64,000 nucleotides of DNA from an uncultured Bacteroides sp. (lineage in GTDB: Bacteria > Bacteroidota > Bacteroidia > Bacteroidales > Bacteroidaceae), in contig NZ_CAJULN010000001.1 in assembly GCF_910586915.1 (NCBI RefSeq), forward strand, positions 186,001-250,000, read 5' to 3'. The notes under the pieces are model-generated. The model saw only the letters and a program-made list of their open reading frames with translations, ran no database searches and was not told where the DNA came from. The position numbers and the translations under genes are program-made. Within the stretch, counting starts at the first letter, position 1; the number at the start of each line of letters is the position of its first letter. Below, one piece after another: positions 26,557 through 35,380 of the stretch.

Positions 26557-27552
26557 ATGAATATATTGCTTCTCACAGGAGGACTTGTCCTCATACTTTT
26601 AGGCGCCAACGGATTGACGGACGGTTCGGCTTCAGTAGCCCGGCGCTTACGCATCTCGCCCATCGTCATTGGACTTACCATCGTCGCATTCGGCACTTCC
26701 GCCCCGGAACTGACAGTTAGTGTCGCTTCCGCTCTCAAAGGCAGTGCCGACATAGCAATAGGAAACGTAGTGGGAAGCAGCATTTTCAATACACTGATGA
26801 TTGTAGGCTGTACCGCTCTGTTTGCCCCGATTGTCATCACCCGAAACACACTCCGAAGAGAGATACCGCTTTGTATCCTTGCTTCTATCGTGCTATTGGT
26901 GTGCGCTAATGATGTCTTTCTCAATAAAGCCTCAGAAAATATACTGGACAGAACAGACGGCTTACTGTTACTCTGTTTTTTCGCCATTTTCATGGGATAC
27001 ACTTTTGCAATAGCCCGCACTCCGTCCGAACCGGAGGCAAACGACGCCCGACAAGCTGCCGCTCCTGCTGAAGCGGACGAAATCAAAATGCTTCCGTGGT
27101 GGAAATCTGTTCTTTATATTCTCGGCGGGCTTGCCGCACTTATTTATGGCGGACAATTATTTGTCAATGGAGCTACGGGCATCGCCCGTAACTTGGGTGC
27201 CAGCGAATCTATCATCGGTCTCACTTTGGTAGCCGCCGGAACTTCCCTGCCGGAACTTGCCACTTCCATCGTAGCCGCACTGAAAAAGAATCCCGAAATC
27301 GCCATCGGAAATGTCATCGGCAGCAATCTTTTCAATATCTTTTTTGTATTGGGATGCAGTGCCGGCATTACACCGCTCCATCTCAACGGAATCACCAACT
27401 TCGATTTATTTGCATTGGCAGGTTCGTGCATCCTGCTTTGGCTTTTCGGACTCTTTTTTGCTAAACGGACAATTACGCGGATAGAGGGCAGTGTTATGGT
27501 ACTTTGCTACGTGGCTTATACGGCAATACTGGTTTACTCCTCAACCATGTAA
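26557..27552 (+). CDS. CaCA-family sodium/calcium antiporter
   Basis: 331 residues, about ten hydrophobic segments. The two inverted alpha repeats are plain: IVIGLTIVAFGTSAPELTVS in the first half and IIGLTLVAAGTSLPELATSI in the second. Each is followed by an AIGNVVGSS or AIGNVIGSN motif, whose acidic and polar residues bind Ca2+ and Na+. A hydrophilic loop (TPSEPEANDARQAAAPAEAD) joins the halves. The family exports calcium across the inner membrane in exchange for sodium or protons (E. coli YrbG type). The start at 26557 is preferred because an earlier ATG sits in the promoter. Confidence 0.93.
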   Translation: MNILLLTGGLVLILLGANGLTDGSASVARRLRISPIVIGLTIVAFGTSAPELTVSVASALKGSADIAIGNVVGSSIFNTLMIVGCTALFAPIVITRNTLRREIPLCILASIVLLVCANDVFLNKASENILDRTDGLLLLCFFAIFMGYTFAIARTPSEPEANDARQAAAPAEADEIKMLPWWKSVLYILGGLAALIYGGQLFVNGATGIARNLGASESIIGLTLVAAGTSLPELATSIVAALKKNPEIAIGNVIGSNLFNIFFVLGCSAGITPLHLNGITNFDLFALAGSCILLWLFGLFFAKRTITRIEGSVMVLCYVAYTAILVYSSTM

Positions 27553-27693
27553 ACATATAATACAAGACAATGCATTTTACACACTTTTAACTATTTAAGC
27601 ATATTAATACCATACAGACATAATATTAACGGTTTGTACCGCCTTTCTTCTTACATTTATCTCATAAAGCCCATATAAAATAGATATATGAAA

Positions 27694-27726
27694 TGCCTTA
27701 TTCCAAACATTATTCGGAATGAGGCA
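27694..27726. other. 11-base hairpin in the long gap after the antiporter gene
   Basis: TGCCTTATTCC (27694-27704) pairs with GGAATGAGGCA (27716-27726), one G-T pair. No T-run follows, so terminator function is doubtful. The whole 442-base gap (27553-27994) is AT-rich and holds this hairpin, a promoter and a C9 tract; no gene is seen. Confidence 0.45.
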
Positions 27727-27752
27727 CACAATTGTCATATTAATACCCAACC

Positions 27753-27786
27753 ATTGCCTTATTTACATCAATATTAATTACTTTTG
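27753..27786 (+). promoter_or_regulatory. candidate promoter of the nine-gene surface operon
   Basis: ATTG at 27753-27756 and TACTTTTG at 27779-27786 with a 22-base spacer. Transcription would start near 27792, giving a leader of about 200 bases that contains a run of nine C residues at 27892-27900. No other TAnnTTTG box is closer to susC. Confidence 0.5.
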
Positions 27787-27994
27787 CGTAATATTATATA
27801 AATAAGTACACCTAAATCGAGTAAAATAATGCATAATAACAACCAAGTATATCCTTTTGTTTGGAGAAACAGAAAAGAGACATCATGAAATCCCCCCCCC
27901 ATTCTCAATGTAATAGCCGATTTCAAAATCTAATGTTTTTCAATATACAAGATATTTATTCTATTTTTTAACCAATAATATAATTAAGACAAGA

Positions 27995-30934
27995 ATGAGA
28001 AAATCTATTCTTTGGTTTGTCTTTCTTTCATTATTGACCGTCCAGACAGCCTTTGCACAGGGATTCTTTGTCAAAGGAAAAGTTGTTGCCCGAGAGGGTA
28101 ACGAGCCGCTGATTGGCGTGTCGGTATTGCAAGAAGGAAGTACAAATGGTGTAGTCACAAACATTGACGGTGACTACAATCTTGAAATTAAAGGTACGGC
28201 AAAAGCCACATTAGTTTTTTCTTATATCGGTATGCAGTCGCAAAAGCATGAGGTTAGCGCCAAGACAGGCACGCTCAACGTTGTGCTCGAATCGGATGCA
28301 GAACTGATAGACGAAGTAGTGGTAGTAGCCTACGGTACTCGTAAGAAAGGAACCATCGCCGGTTCCGTAGCTACCGTGAAAGCAGAAAAGATGGAAAATG
28401 TTCCGGCAGCAGGTTTCGACCAGTCGTTGCAAGGACAGACGCCCGGACTACAGGTCATCTCCAACTCCGGAGAACCCAGCAAGGCGGCAGTTTTCCAGAT
28501 TCGCGGTACGAACTCTATCAATTCGGGAACGTCTCCGCTATTCATCCTCGACGGAGTGCCTATCTCCAGTTCAGACTTCAACGCCATCAGCCCGGGAGAC
28601 ATCGAATCTATCTCCGTACTGAAAGACGCATCGTCTACCTCCATCTACGGAGCGCGTGCCGCCAACGGCGTGGTAGTGATTACAACCAAACGAGGACTCT
28701 CCATCGACAAGGCGAAAGTAACCCTGCGTGCGCAGTACGGTATTTCGCAGCTCGCATCCGACGACAAATGGATGCTGATGGACACTCCCGAACGTATCCG
28801 CTTTGAACAGGAAATCGGGATAGACAAAGGAAAAGACTACGAACTGCTTTCGCGTACCAATGTCAACTGGCTGAACGAAGTATTCAACAACAGCGCACCG
28901 TTGCAGAGCTACGAACTCTCTGTCAACCGTGCTACCGACCGCTTGAACTATTACGTCTCGGGCGGATACTTCGACCAGGAAGGTATTGCGCAGAGTTCTC
29001 ATTTCCGCCGCTTCAATATGCGTACCAATGCGGAAGTGAAAGCAAGCAATTGGCTCAAAGTAGGTACCAGCACGATGGCTACTTACGAAGAGGTGCAGCA
29101 GGCGGAAGAAGGTGCCATGGCACTTTATACACCGATTGCCGGTTCACGTTTCATGCTCCCTTACTGGAATCCCTACAATGAAGACGGCTCGCTGGCTTCC
29201 GAGAACAACGGAACATGGACGGGAACGGGACAGAACCCGATTGAATGGATGGCAAACAATCCGGTACAATATAAGAAGTATAAATTATTGTCTACCGTAT
29301 TTGCTGACATTACACCGGTTAAAAACCTGACCATCCGTACTCAGTTTGGTGCAGACTATACACATTCGACGGCCTTCATGCAGTCTTTCCCCAGTTATAT
29401 CATTAACAACGAATCGGGTTCTGCCGGTCGCAGTTCGTCGGACATCCTTAGCCTGAGCGAAACTACTACTGCAAACTACCGTTGGGCGCTGGACGACGAC
29501 CATTCGTTCAACTTCATGCTGGGACAGGAAGCGGTAAATTACCAGTCTACCGGCTTCCAGGCAGTCGCAGTGGGACAGGCACACGATATGCTCACCAGCC
29601 TGAGCTCCGGTACACGTGCCACCAGTTGGGTAGACAACAATAGTTCTTATTATTATCTGTCTTTCTTTTTCCGTGGCGAATATAACTTCAAAGATTTGTA
29701 TTATGCCGAAGCCGCAGTACGTACGGATGCTTCCTCACGTTTCGGTAAGCAACACCGTTGGGGTGCTTTCTGGTCGCTCGGTTTTATGTGGAACATCAAG
29801 AACGAAGCGTTTCTGAAAGATATGACATGGCTTTCGGGCGCACAGATAGCCATGAGCACAGGTACGTCGGGTAACTCGGAAATCCCTAACTACGACCATC
29901 TTGCGCTTGTATCGGGAGGTCCCAACTATCTCGGACAGGCTGGTATCTATCCCTCTCAAAGCGGCAACGAAACCTTAGGATGGGAACAGACATGGACCAA
30001 TAACATCGGTCTGCGTCTGAGTTTCATCGACCACCGCATCGGGCTGGACGTTGACTTCTACCACAAGAAGACAACCAACATATTGATGCTCGTTCCGCAA
30101 TCGTACGCCCTGACCGGCGAGAAGAACCACTGGGAAAACATCGGAGCAATGGTGAACCGGGGTGTGGAAGTCTCGGCAAATGCAGATGTTATCCGTACCA
30201 GAGACTTTACCTGGAATGTGAGCGCCAATGTCTCTTACAACAAGAACAAATTGGTGGAACTCTACAACGGTGTGACGGAGTATGTGCAATCTACCACCGG
30301 ACTTAAGTTCGTTGTAGGACATCCCGTACACGAGTTCTTCCTCAACCGCTATGCCGGAGTGAACCCTGCCAACGGCGACGCTCTGTGGTACACAAAAGAC
30401 GGCGAACTGACCACCGAATTTCGCGAAGAGGACAAAGTAATGACAGGCAAAACCTTCGACTCTCCCTGGGCAGGCGGTTTCGGAACAAGCCTTGCATGGA
30501 AAGGACTTTCATTGTCGGCACAGTTCAGTTGGATGGCAAACCGTTGGGTGATGAATAACGACCGTTTCTTCGAAGAGAGCAACGGCTTGTACAGCTCCTA
30601 CAACCAGTCCAAACGCCTCCTCTATGACAGATGGAAGAAACCGGGAGACGTCACAGACATTCCACGTTATGGCGTAGTGGCACAGCTTGACGACCGTTTC
30701 CTCGAAAACGCATCGTTCCTCCGCCTGAAAAACCTGACACTGGCTTACGTCTTGCCGCAGAGTTGTTTCAAGAAAAGCAACTTCTTCTCTTCGGCACGTG
30801 TCTACCTGCAAGGACAAAACCTGCTGACCTTTACCGGATTCAAAGGGCTCGACCCCGAAGTGGCAAGCAATATTTACAGAGCACAATACCCGGCTTCGCG
30901 TCAGTTTACGTTAGGTGTTGAAGTTTCATTCTAA
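27995..30934 (+). CDS. SusC/RagA-type TonB-dependent transporter, first gene of the protease/LRR operon
   Basis: 979 residues. A signal peptide (MRKSILWFVFLSLLTVQTAF-A) leads to VKGKVVAREGNEPLIGVSV (carboxypeptidase-like domain), LIDEVVVVAYGTRKKGT, the plug (IRGTNSINSGTSPLFILDG; IESISVLKDASSTSIYGARA) and a barrel closing in FTLGVEVSF. It is shorter than average for SusC and lacks an STN domain. SusD follows 17 bases later. The remaining operon encodes surface lipoproteins with LRR and BACON domains and a subtilisin-like peptidase, with no glycosidase. The imported ligand may thus be a peptide or a protein-derived oligomer rather than a glycan; this is inference. Confidence 0.95.
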   Translation: MRKSILWFVFLSLLTVQTAFAQGFFVKGKVVAREGNEPLIGVSVLQEGSTNGVVTNIDGDYNLEIKGTAKATLVFSYIGMQSQKHEVSAKTGTLNVVLESDAELIDEVVVVAYGTRKKGTIAGSVATVKAEKMENVPAAGFDQSLQGQTPGLQVISNSGEPSKAAVFQIRGTNSINSGTSPLFILDGVPISSSDFNAISPGDIESISVLKDASSTSIYGARAANGVVVITTKRGLSIDKAKVTLRAQYGISQLASDDKWMLMDTPERIRFEQEIGIDKGKDYELLSRTNVNWLNEVFNNSAPLQSYELSVNRATDRLNYYVSGGYFDQEGIAQSSHFRRFNMRTNAEVKASNWLKVGTSTMATYEEVQQAEEGAMALYTPIAGSRFMLPYWNPYNEDGSLASENNGTWTGTGQNPIEWMANNPVQYKKYKLLSTVFADITPVKNLTIRTQFGADYTHSTAFMQSFPSYIINNESGSAGRSSSDILSLSETTTANYRWALDDDHSFNFMLGQEAVNYQSTGFQAVAVGQAHDMLTSLSSGTRATSWVDNNSSYYYLSFFFRGEYNFKDLYYAEAAVRTDASSRFGKQHRWGAFWSLGFMWNIKNEAFLKDMTWLSGAQIAMSTGTSGNSEIPNYDHLALVSGGPNYLGQAGIYPSQSGNETLGWEQTWTNNIGLRLSFIDHRIGLDVDFYHKKTTNILMLVPQSYALTGEKNHWENIGAMVNRGVEVSANADVIRTRDFTWNVSANVSYNKNKLVELYNGVTEYVQSTTGLKFVVGHPVHEFFLNRYAGVNPANGDALWYTKDGELTTEFREEDKVMTGKTFDSPWAGGFGTSLAWKGLSLSAQFSWMANRWVMNNDRFFEESNGLYSSYNQSKRLLYDRWKKPGDVTDIPRYGVVAQLDDRFLENASFLRLKNLTLAYVLPQSCFKKSNFFSSARVYLQGQNLLTFTGFKGLDPEVASNIYRAQYPASRQFTLGVEVSF

Positions 30935-30951
30935 AAATGATAGTAACAAAA

Positions 30952-32469
30952 ATGATTAGTAAATTCAAATTATATATCACGTCGGTTGCGTTGGCACTCT
31001 GCTGTGTATCTTGTCTGGACAAGCTCCCCGAAGATGCGATACCCTTCGACAAGGCAATCCGGACAGTGAAAGACGTAGACCTCGCAGTAATCGGTATCTA
31101 CGACGCATTTAAGAGCAGTGCCCTCTATTCGGGCAACCTTACCCTGCTGCCCGATTTGCAGACCGACTTCGTGTATGGAGTAAACGGAAACACGAACGTG
31201 TACGGAGACATCTGGCGCTGGAAGAACATCCTCGCCACCAATACCGACATCGAAGCTGTCTACGGTTCGCTCTACATGGTTATCAACCGTTGCAACTTCC
31301 TGCTCGACAGAGTGGACAACGTGAGAAAGAATGTTACCGACGACGAGCAACTGGACAAACTCGACCAATGTTGCGGCGAAACCTACTTTGCCCGTGCATT
31401 AGCCTACTCCGAGTTAGTGAAACTCTTCTGCAAAGCCTACGAGAGCGAAGAAGATGCCGCCCAGCAGTTGGGTGTTATCCTGACCCGTCATTATGGTGGC
31501 GACGAAGAGATGAAGCGTGCTTCATTGAAAGACTCGTATGCCTTCATCCTCGAAGACCTCGACCGTGCCGAAGAGTTGCTGAAACTTGAAGAGGACTTTA
31601 CCGAAAGCCTGTTTGACTCTCCCTATTTCAACGAGTATACCATCCACGCCCTTCGCGCGCGCGTATCATTATATATGAAGAACTGGGACGACGCCATCAA
31701 GTATTCGACCAAAGTAATCGAAAGCGGCAAATACCGCCTGTCGAGCTGCACCAACGAAATAGCAAGCGGCGTGAGCTACTACAAATATATGTGGACCAAC
31801 GACATCTCGACAGAGACCATCTGGAAAGTAGGTTTCACCGTTACCTCCTATGGCGGCGCATTGGGACGTATCTTTGCCAACTTCGACTATGTGAGCCTTC
31901 GCCCGGACTACGTACCGGCAGAGTGGGTTATCAACCTGTATGACAACAACGACCTGCGCGTGACTACCTTCTTCCAGAACCAGACTACAAGCTACGGCCT
32001 TACCTGGCCTTTGCTGATTAAATATTTCGGTAACGAAAGTTTTGTAGAAAACCGCATCTTGCACGTATGTATGCCCAAAGTATTCCGCCTGTCGGAACAA
32101 TACCTGATTCGCGCAGAAGCCTATGTGCAGAAAGAGCAGCCCGAATATGGCAAAGCAGGAACGGACATTTCCACACTCCGCCTGGCACGCTATTCAACCT
32201 ACGGAAGCGGCACCACTCCCATGAACAAGGACAATGCGATGGACATCATCGAACAGGAACGTGTGAAAGAACTCTACATGGAAGGTTTCCGCTTGCACGA
32301 CCTGAAACGCTGGCACAAAGGGTTCGAACGCAAGCCGCAGGCACAGTCGTTGGAAAACGGCAGCAGCCTGAAAGTGGAAAAAGACGATGTAATGTTCGTA
32401 TGGCCTATTCCGCAGCATGAGTTGGATGCTCCCGGCTCGATAGTGGAACCTAATGAAAGTAACAAATAA
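30952..32469 (+). CDS. SusD/RagB-type surface lipoprotein
   Basis: 505 residues from the ATG at 30952; an in-frame ATG at 30937 would add five residues, and the shorter form gives the cleaner signal MISKFKLYITSVALALCCVS before the lipid cysteine. The mature end CLDKLPEDAIPFDKAIRTV is typical of SusD. ETYFARALAYSELVKLFCKAY lies in the TPR core, and QERVKELYMEGFRLHDLKRWH is the C-terminal family motif. It is the lid and ligand-binding partner of the SusC just upstream. Confidence 0.94.
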   Translation: MISKFKLYITSVALALCCVSCLDKLPEDAIPFDKAIRTVKDVDLAVIGIYDAFKSSALYSGNLTLLPDLQTDFVYGVNGNTNVYGDIWRWKNILATNTDIEAVYGSLYMVINRCNFLLDRVDNVRKNVTDDEQLDKLDQCCGETYFARALAYSELVKLFCKAYESEEDAAQQLGVILTRHYGGDEEMKRASLKDSYAFILEDLDRAEELLKLEEDFTESLFDSPYFNEYTIHALRARVSLYMKNWDDAIKYSTKVIESGKYRLSSCTNEIASGVSYYKYMWTNDISTETIWKVGFTVTSYGGALGRIFANFDYVSLRPDYVPAEWVINLYDNNDLRVTTFFQNQTTSYGLTWPLLIKYFGNESFVENRILHVCMPKVFRLSEQYLIRAEAYVQKEQPEYGKAGTDISTLRLARYSTYGSGTTPMNKDNAMDIIEQERVKELYMEGFRLHDLKRWHKGFERKPQAQSLENGSSLKVEKDDVMFVWPIPQHELDAPGSIVEPNESNK

Positions 32470-32487
32470 GATTAAAAACATACGATA

Positions 32488-33390
32488 ATGAAAAAACTAA
32501 TCATTGGATGCATGGCGGGGATTGCTGCCATCATCAGTTTTGTCGGATGTGAGCAGGACAATATGGTCTATAAAGGTCCGAATTATCTGATGTTTTCCGA
32601 CACACTCTATCAGTATGCCGTACAAGAAACCAACGAGATATTCAACGTTCCCATTGCGGCTACTACGGCGGTTGGCTATGACCGCAACCTTGCTGTGGAA
32701 ATCATTGATAAGGAAAGCAATGCGGTAGAAGGCAAACACTATCGGCTGCTTTCAAACACCGTCACCATCAAGGCGGGCGAACGGGTTGCCAACATCGAAG
32801 TGCAAGGGGTGTATGACAATATCGAAGTCACCGACTCGCTGGGGTTTGCCTTGCGCCTGATTGTACCCGAATCGGAGCAGTGGAACCTTTACACCACAAA
32901 GGCAAAGGTCGTGATGCAGAAGTCATGTCCGTTTGACATTCACAACTTCACGGGCTATTGCCGCGTCACTTCCTCCTTCCTTTCTTCGGACTATATGCAA
33001 AATGTAGGCATCCGTCTGATTACTTCCGATGTAGTGGAAGGAGAAGAAAACACAATCGTGCTGCACGGACTCTACTTTGACGGCTACGATACCAAAATCA
33101 AGTTCGACCGCAAAGATATCCTCCGTCCGTTGATAGAGATGGACAAGCACGTATGCGGACTTACCAGCGAGCCGTTCGGAACCATCCACGGAGACGGAAA
33201 CCTGCGGTTGAGCCAGTCGGCAAACTATACATCCTACTACAGCAGTTGCCAGGACTTCATTTTCCAGTACGTCACGCTGAGCGTAGACAATAAAGACGGC
33301 TCCGAATATGGCGTAGTAGGCACTTACATCAACCTCATTGAATGGATTAGTGAGGCGGAAGCGGAAAAACTTAAAGAACAAGGTTATTAA
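32488..33390 (+). CDS. DUF4843/DUF4984-type lipoprotein
   Basis: 300 residues. The lipoprotein signal ends IAAIISFVGC and is followed by EQDNMVYKGPNYLMFSD, a DUF4843-type beginning; the C-terminal part (FDIHNFTGYCRVTSSFLSSD... EYGVVGTYINLIEW) resembles DUF4984. Such proteins accompany SusC/SusD pairs, where they are thought to be accessory surface binding proteins like SusE/F. The acidic residues after the cysteine favour surface export. No enzymatic motif is seen. It sits 18 bases after susD and 20 before the next lipoprotein gene. Confidence 0.8.
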   Translation: MKKLIIGCMAGIAAIISFVGCEQDNMVYKGPNYLMFSDTLYQYAVQETNEIFNVPIAATTAVGYDRNLAVEIIDKESNAVEGKHYRLLSNTVTIKAGERVANIEVQGVYDNIEVTDSLGFALRLIVPESEQWNLYTTKAKVVMQKSCPFDIHNFTGYCRVTSSFLSSDYMQNVGIRLITSDVVEGEENTIVLHGLYFDGYDTKIKFDRKDILRPLIEMDKHVCGLTSEPFGTIHGDGNLRLSQSANYTSYYSSCQDFIFQYVTLSVDNKDGSEYGVVGTYINLIEWISEAEAEKLKEQGY

Positions 33391-33410
33391 AACATTAAAA
33401 CAATACAGTT

Positions 33411-35117
33411 ATGAAAGCATTTAATTTGAAAAACATAAGCTGGAGCTTGATTATATCGGCAATGATGTGCATGGTTGCATTTGCCGGTTGTTCGGACGAC
33501 GAAAAAGAAGGTGTGAATATCACATTTCCTGAACTGAAGGAGGAGACTCACGTAGTGGGCGACGAGATAGAAATCTCTTTCAATGCACCGGTAGACTGGC
33601 AGTTGACCAGCAAGGCAGCATGGTGCAAGTTTGTAAACGGCGATTTTGAAGACGCCACTACAAGCGGAAAAGCCGGCAACCAGACGGTAACAGCCAAGAT
33701 TTTGGGAGACGGACAAGATTACATCAACGACAATACAACGGAAATCACATTGAAGATGGGCGACAAAGAACAAGTGATTTACAAGATTACCCGTTCGAAG
33801 AAAGCCTTTAGCGGACTGACTATCAAATCTGTTCCCGAAGCCGAAGGCGAGGAAGAGGTAGAATATAGCGCAGAAAACCCGATTGTTGTCAAAGGATGCG
33901 ATATTGATGCAGACAGAGACGGTTATTTGTTGGTAAGCGCAAGCCTTGAAGATGCCAGTCTGAAAGTCGGAATCAAAGATGGCGACAACCCCGACTGGGT
34001 AAAAGTAGAAAGTACAGACAACGGCTTCAAACTTTCTTTCAACAGAAACAACAGCGAAGGACTCGAATTTAAAAACTCAATCGGTAAGGACAAAGCCGGA
34101 AATATCACCTTCTCTGTAATGACCTCCGACGAAACTATCATCAGCGAAGTTGCCATTCCGGTAGAATATGAAGGACTGAAAGAGGGTGTCATATTGGTAG
34201 ACCCCGGTTACTCAAACCTGACAGTAAGCACCGACGGACAAACATTCACAGAAATACCAAGCGGTATGGAAACCGGTTCGCCTACGCTCAAGACTTACGA
34301 AGAAAAGTTAGTTTCAACCATTACAGTCCGTGACGACAATTTCCATATTCTTGTAGGTTCGGCAATCAAGAAAGACGCACTCGGAGCTACTGTTTTCAAC
34401 TATGACTTTACAGAAACCCCTGATTGGGTAAATGTAGAAAAAGAGGGAACCCATGTAACAGTAACGGCTAAATCTCTTGATGATGCAACAGCGCAACGTG
34501 GAGCGATTGTGTTGGTACTTCCCAAAACTGAATGGGAAAAATTAGAAAAAGAAGGAAACCTCAATGAAAGCCTTATCGATGTCGAAGGATGGGGAGAATA
34601 CTCCTACCACGCCATTAAAGATACCTATTCTAAAGGTATAATGGCAACTTTGATTCAAGAACCGGAAAAACAGGCCGGAAGTCAGATTGTCCTTACTGCT
34701 TTCTATGCACAAGACATCAACGACTGGAGCCATGTGACAGAAGATGATTTAACACCCATAGAGATGATTGAAGGTTCTTTGCAGGCAGGCGAAGAGGTAA
34801 AAGAAATGTTACAAGGTGCGGGAATAGACGTAATGGGAGAACAAGCCTGGTTGCTTTCAGTTCCTAACTTCTTGAAAGGTAGCAGTTTCTGCATTCGAGT
34901 AGATAATGTGCTTCCGGAACATCTGATGGGAATGTCATTCAATCCGTGGGGAGAAGACACCGTTCAATGTCACGAAGAGACAATCAATGGCAAACGCTAT
35001 GTAATTTTGACAGCACTGAAAGATAATATTGCAATACCAAGCGAACCATGCTCTGTCATTATTGGAGACCCGTCTTCAGGAGTATTCCCTGCAGAATGTT
35101 ATTTCCAATTTTATTAA
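33411..35117 (+). CDS. DUF5003-type lipoprotein with BACON-like beta domains
   Basis: 568 residues. The lipobox VAFAGC is followed by SDDEKEG, a strong surface-export signal. Residues 40-125 look like a BACON-type fold (APVDWQLTSKAAWCKF... KEQVIYKITRSKK). Later blocks repeat the pattern of an acidic lead, W-V-x-V-E and a T-x-T-A end, for example DNPDWVKVESTDNGFKLSF and TPDWVNVEKEGTHVTVTAK, so three such beta domains probably stand in a row. BACON domains are thought to mediate binding to glycoproteins or matrix rather than catalysis. The gene ends 13 bases before the 206-base repeat element that splits the operon. Confidence 0.75.
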   Translation: MKAFNLKNISWSLIISAMMCMVAFAGCSDDEKEGVNITFPELKEETHVVGDEIEISFNAPVDWQLTSKAAWCKFVNGDFEDATTSGKAGNQTVTAKILGDGQDYINDNTTEITLKMGDKEQVIYKITRSKKAFSGLTIKSVPEAEGEEEVEYSAENPIVVKGCDIDADRDGYLLVSASLEDASLKVGIKDGDNPDWVKVESTDNGFKLSFNRNNSEGLEFKNSIGKDKAGNITFSVMTSDETIISEVAIPVEYEGLKEGVILVDPGYSNLTVSTDGQTFTEIPSGMETGSPTLKTYEEKLVSTITVRDDNFHILVGSAIKKDALGATVFNYDFTETPDWVNVEKEGTHVTVTAKSLDDATAQRGAIVLVLPKTEWEKLEKEGNLNESLIDVEGWGEYSYHAIKDTYSKGIMATLIQEPEKQAGSQIVLTAFYAQDINDWSHVTEDDLTPIEMIEGSLQAGEEVKEMLQGAGIDVMGEQAWLLSVPNFLKGSSFCIRVDNVLPEHLMGMSFNPWGEDTVQCHEETINGKRYVILTALKDNIAIPSEPCSVIIGDPSSGVFPAECYFQFY

Positions 35118-35130
35118 TTAAAAAAATTAC

Positions 35131-35336
35131 GATTATCCGCTATCTTCCCCTATCTGCCCAATAGAGTAGCTTTAGTCTTATAATCAGTTTGTTACAGCAT
35201 ATATATATGCTGGCTGTAGGACATATAGATGGTAGGCGTAGGATATATATGTGCTGGACGCAGGACATATATGCGGTGGACGCAGGATATATATGCGCTG
35301 TAACTACCTCATATAGAGAGGGGAAATAGCGGATAA
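35131..35336. repeat. 22-base-period palindromic element, copy B, with 13-base terminal inverted repeats
   Basis: A 206-base element. The ends GATTATCCGCTAT (35131-35143) and its exact complement (35324-35336) are perfect 13-base terminal repeats, and pairing goes on imperfectly for about 10 more bases. Inside, GTTACAGC and GCTGTAAC flank five units of 20-22 bases such as AGGACATATATGCGGTGG. It fills most of the 263-base gap between two co-oriented genes of one operon, so it should be transcribed and fold into a long hairpin. No coding sequence for a transposase is present. Confidence 0.85.
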
Positions 35337-35380
35337 TCATTAAAAATAAACTATCACTGTAATACAAAATACAGAAATAA

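Noticed and set aside
27885..27914. Nine-codon frame before susC as a leader peptide gene
   Set aside because: Too short and without a ribosome-binding or attenuator structure; kept only as context of the C9 tract.
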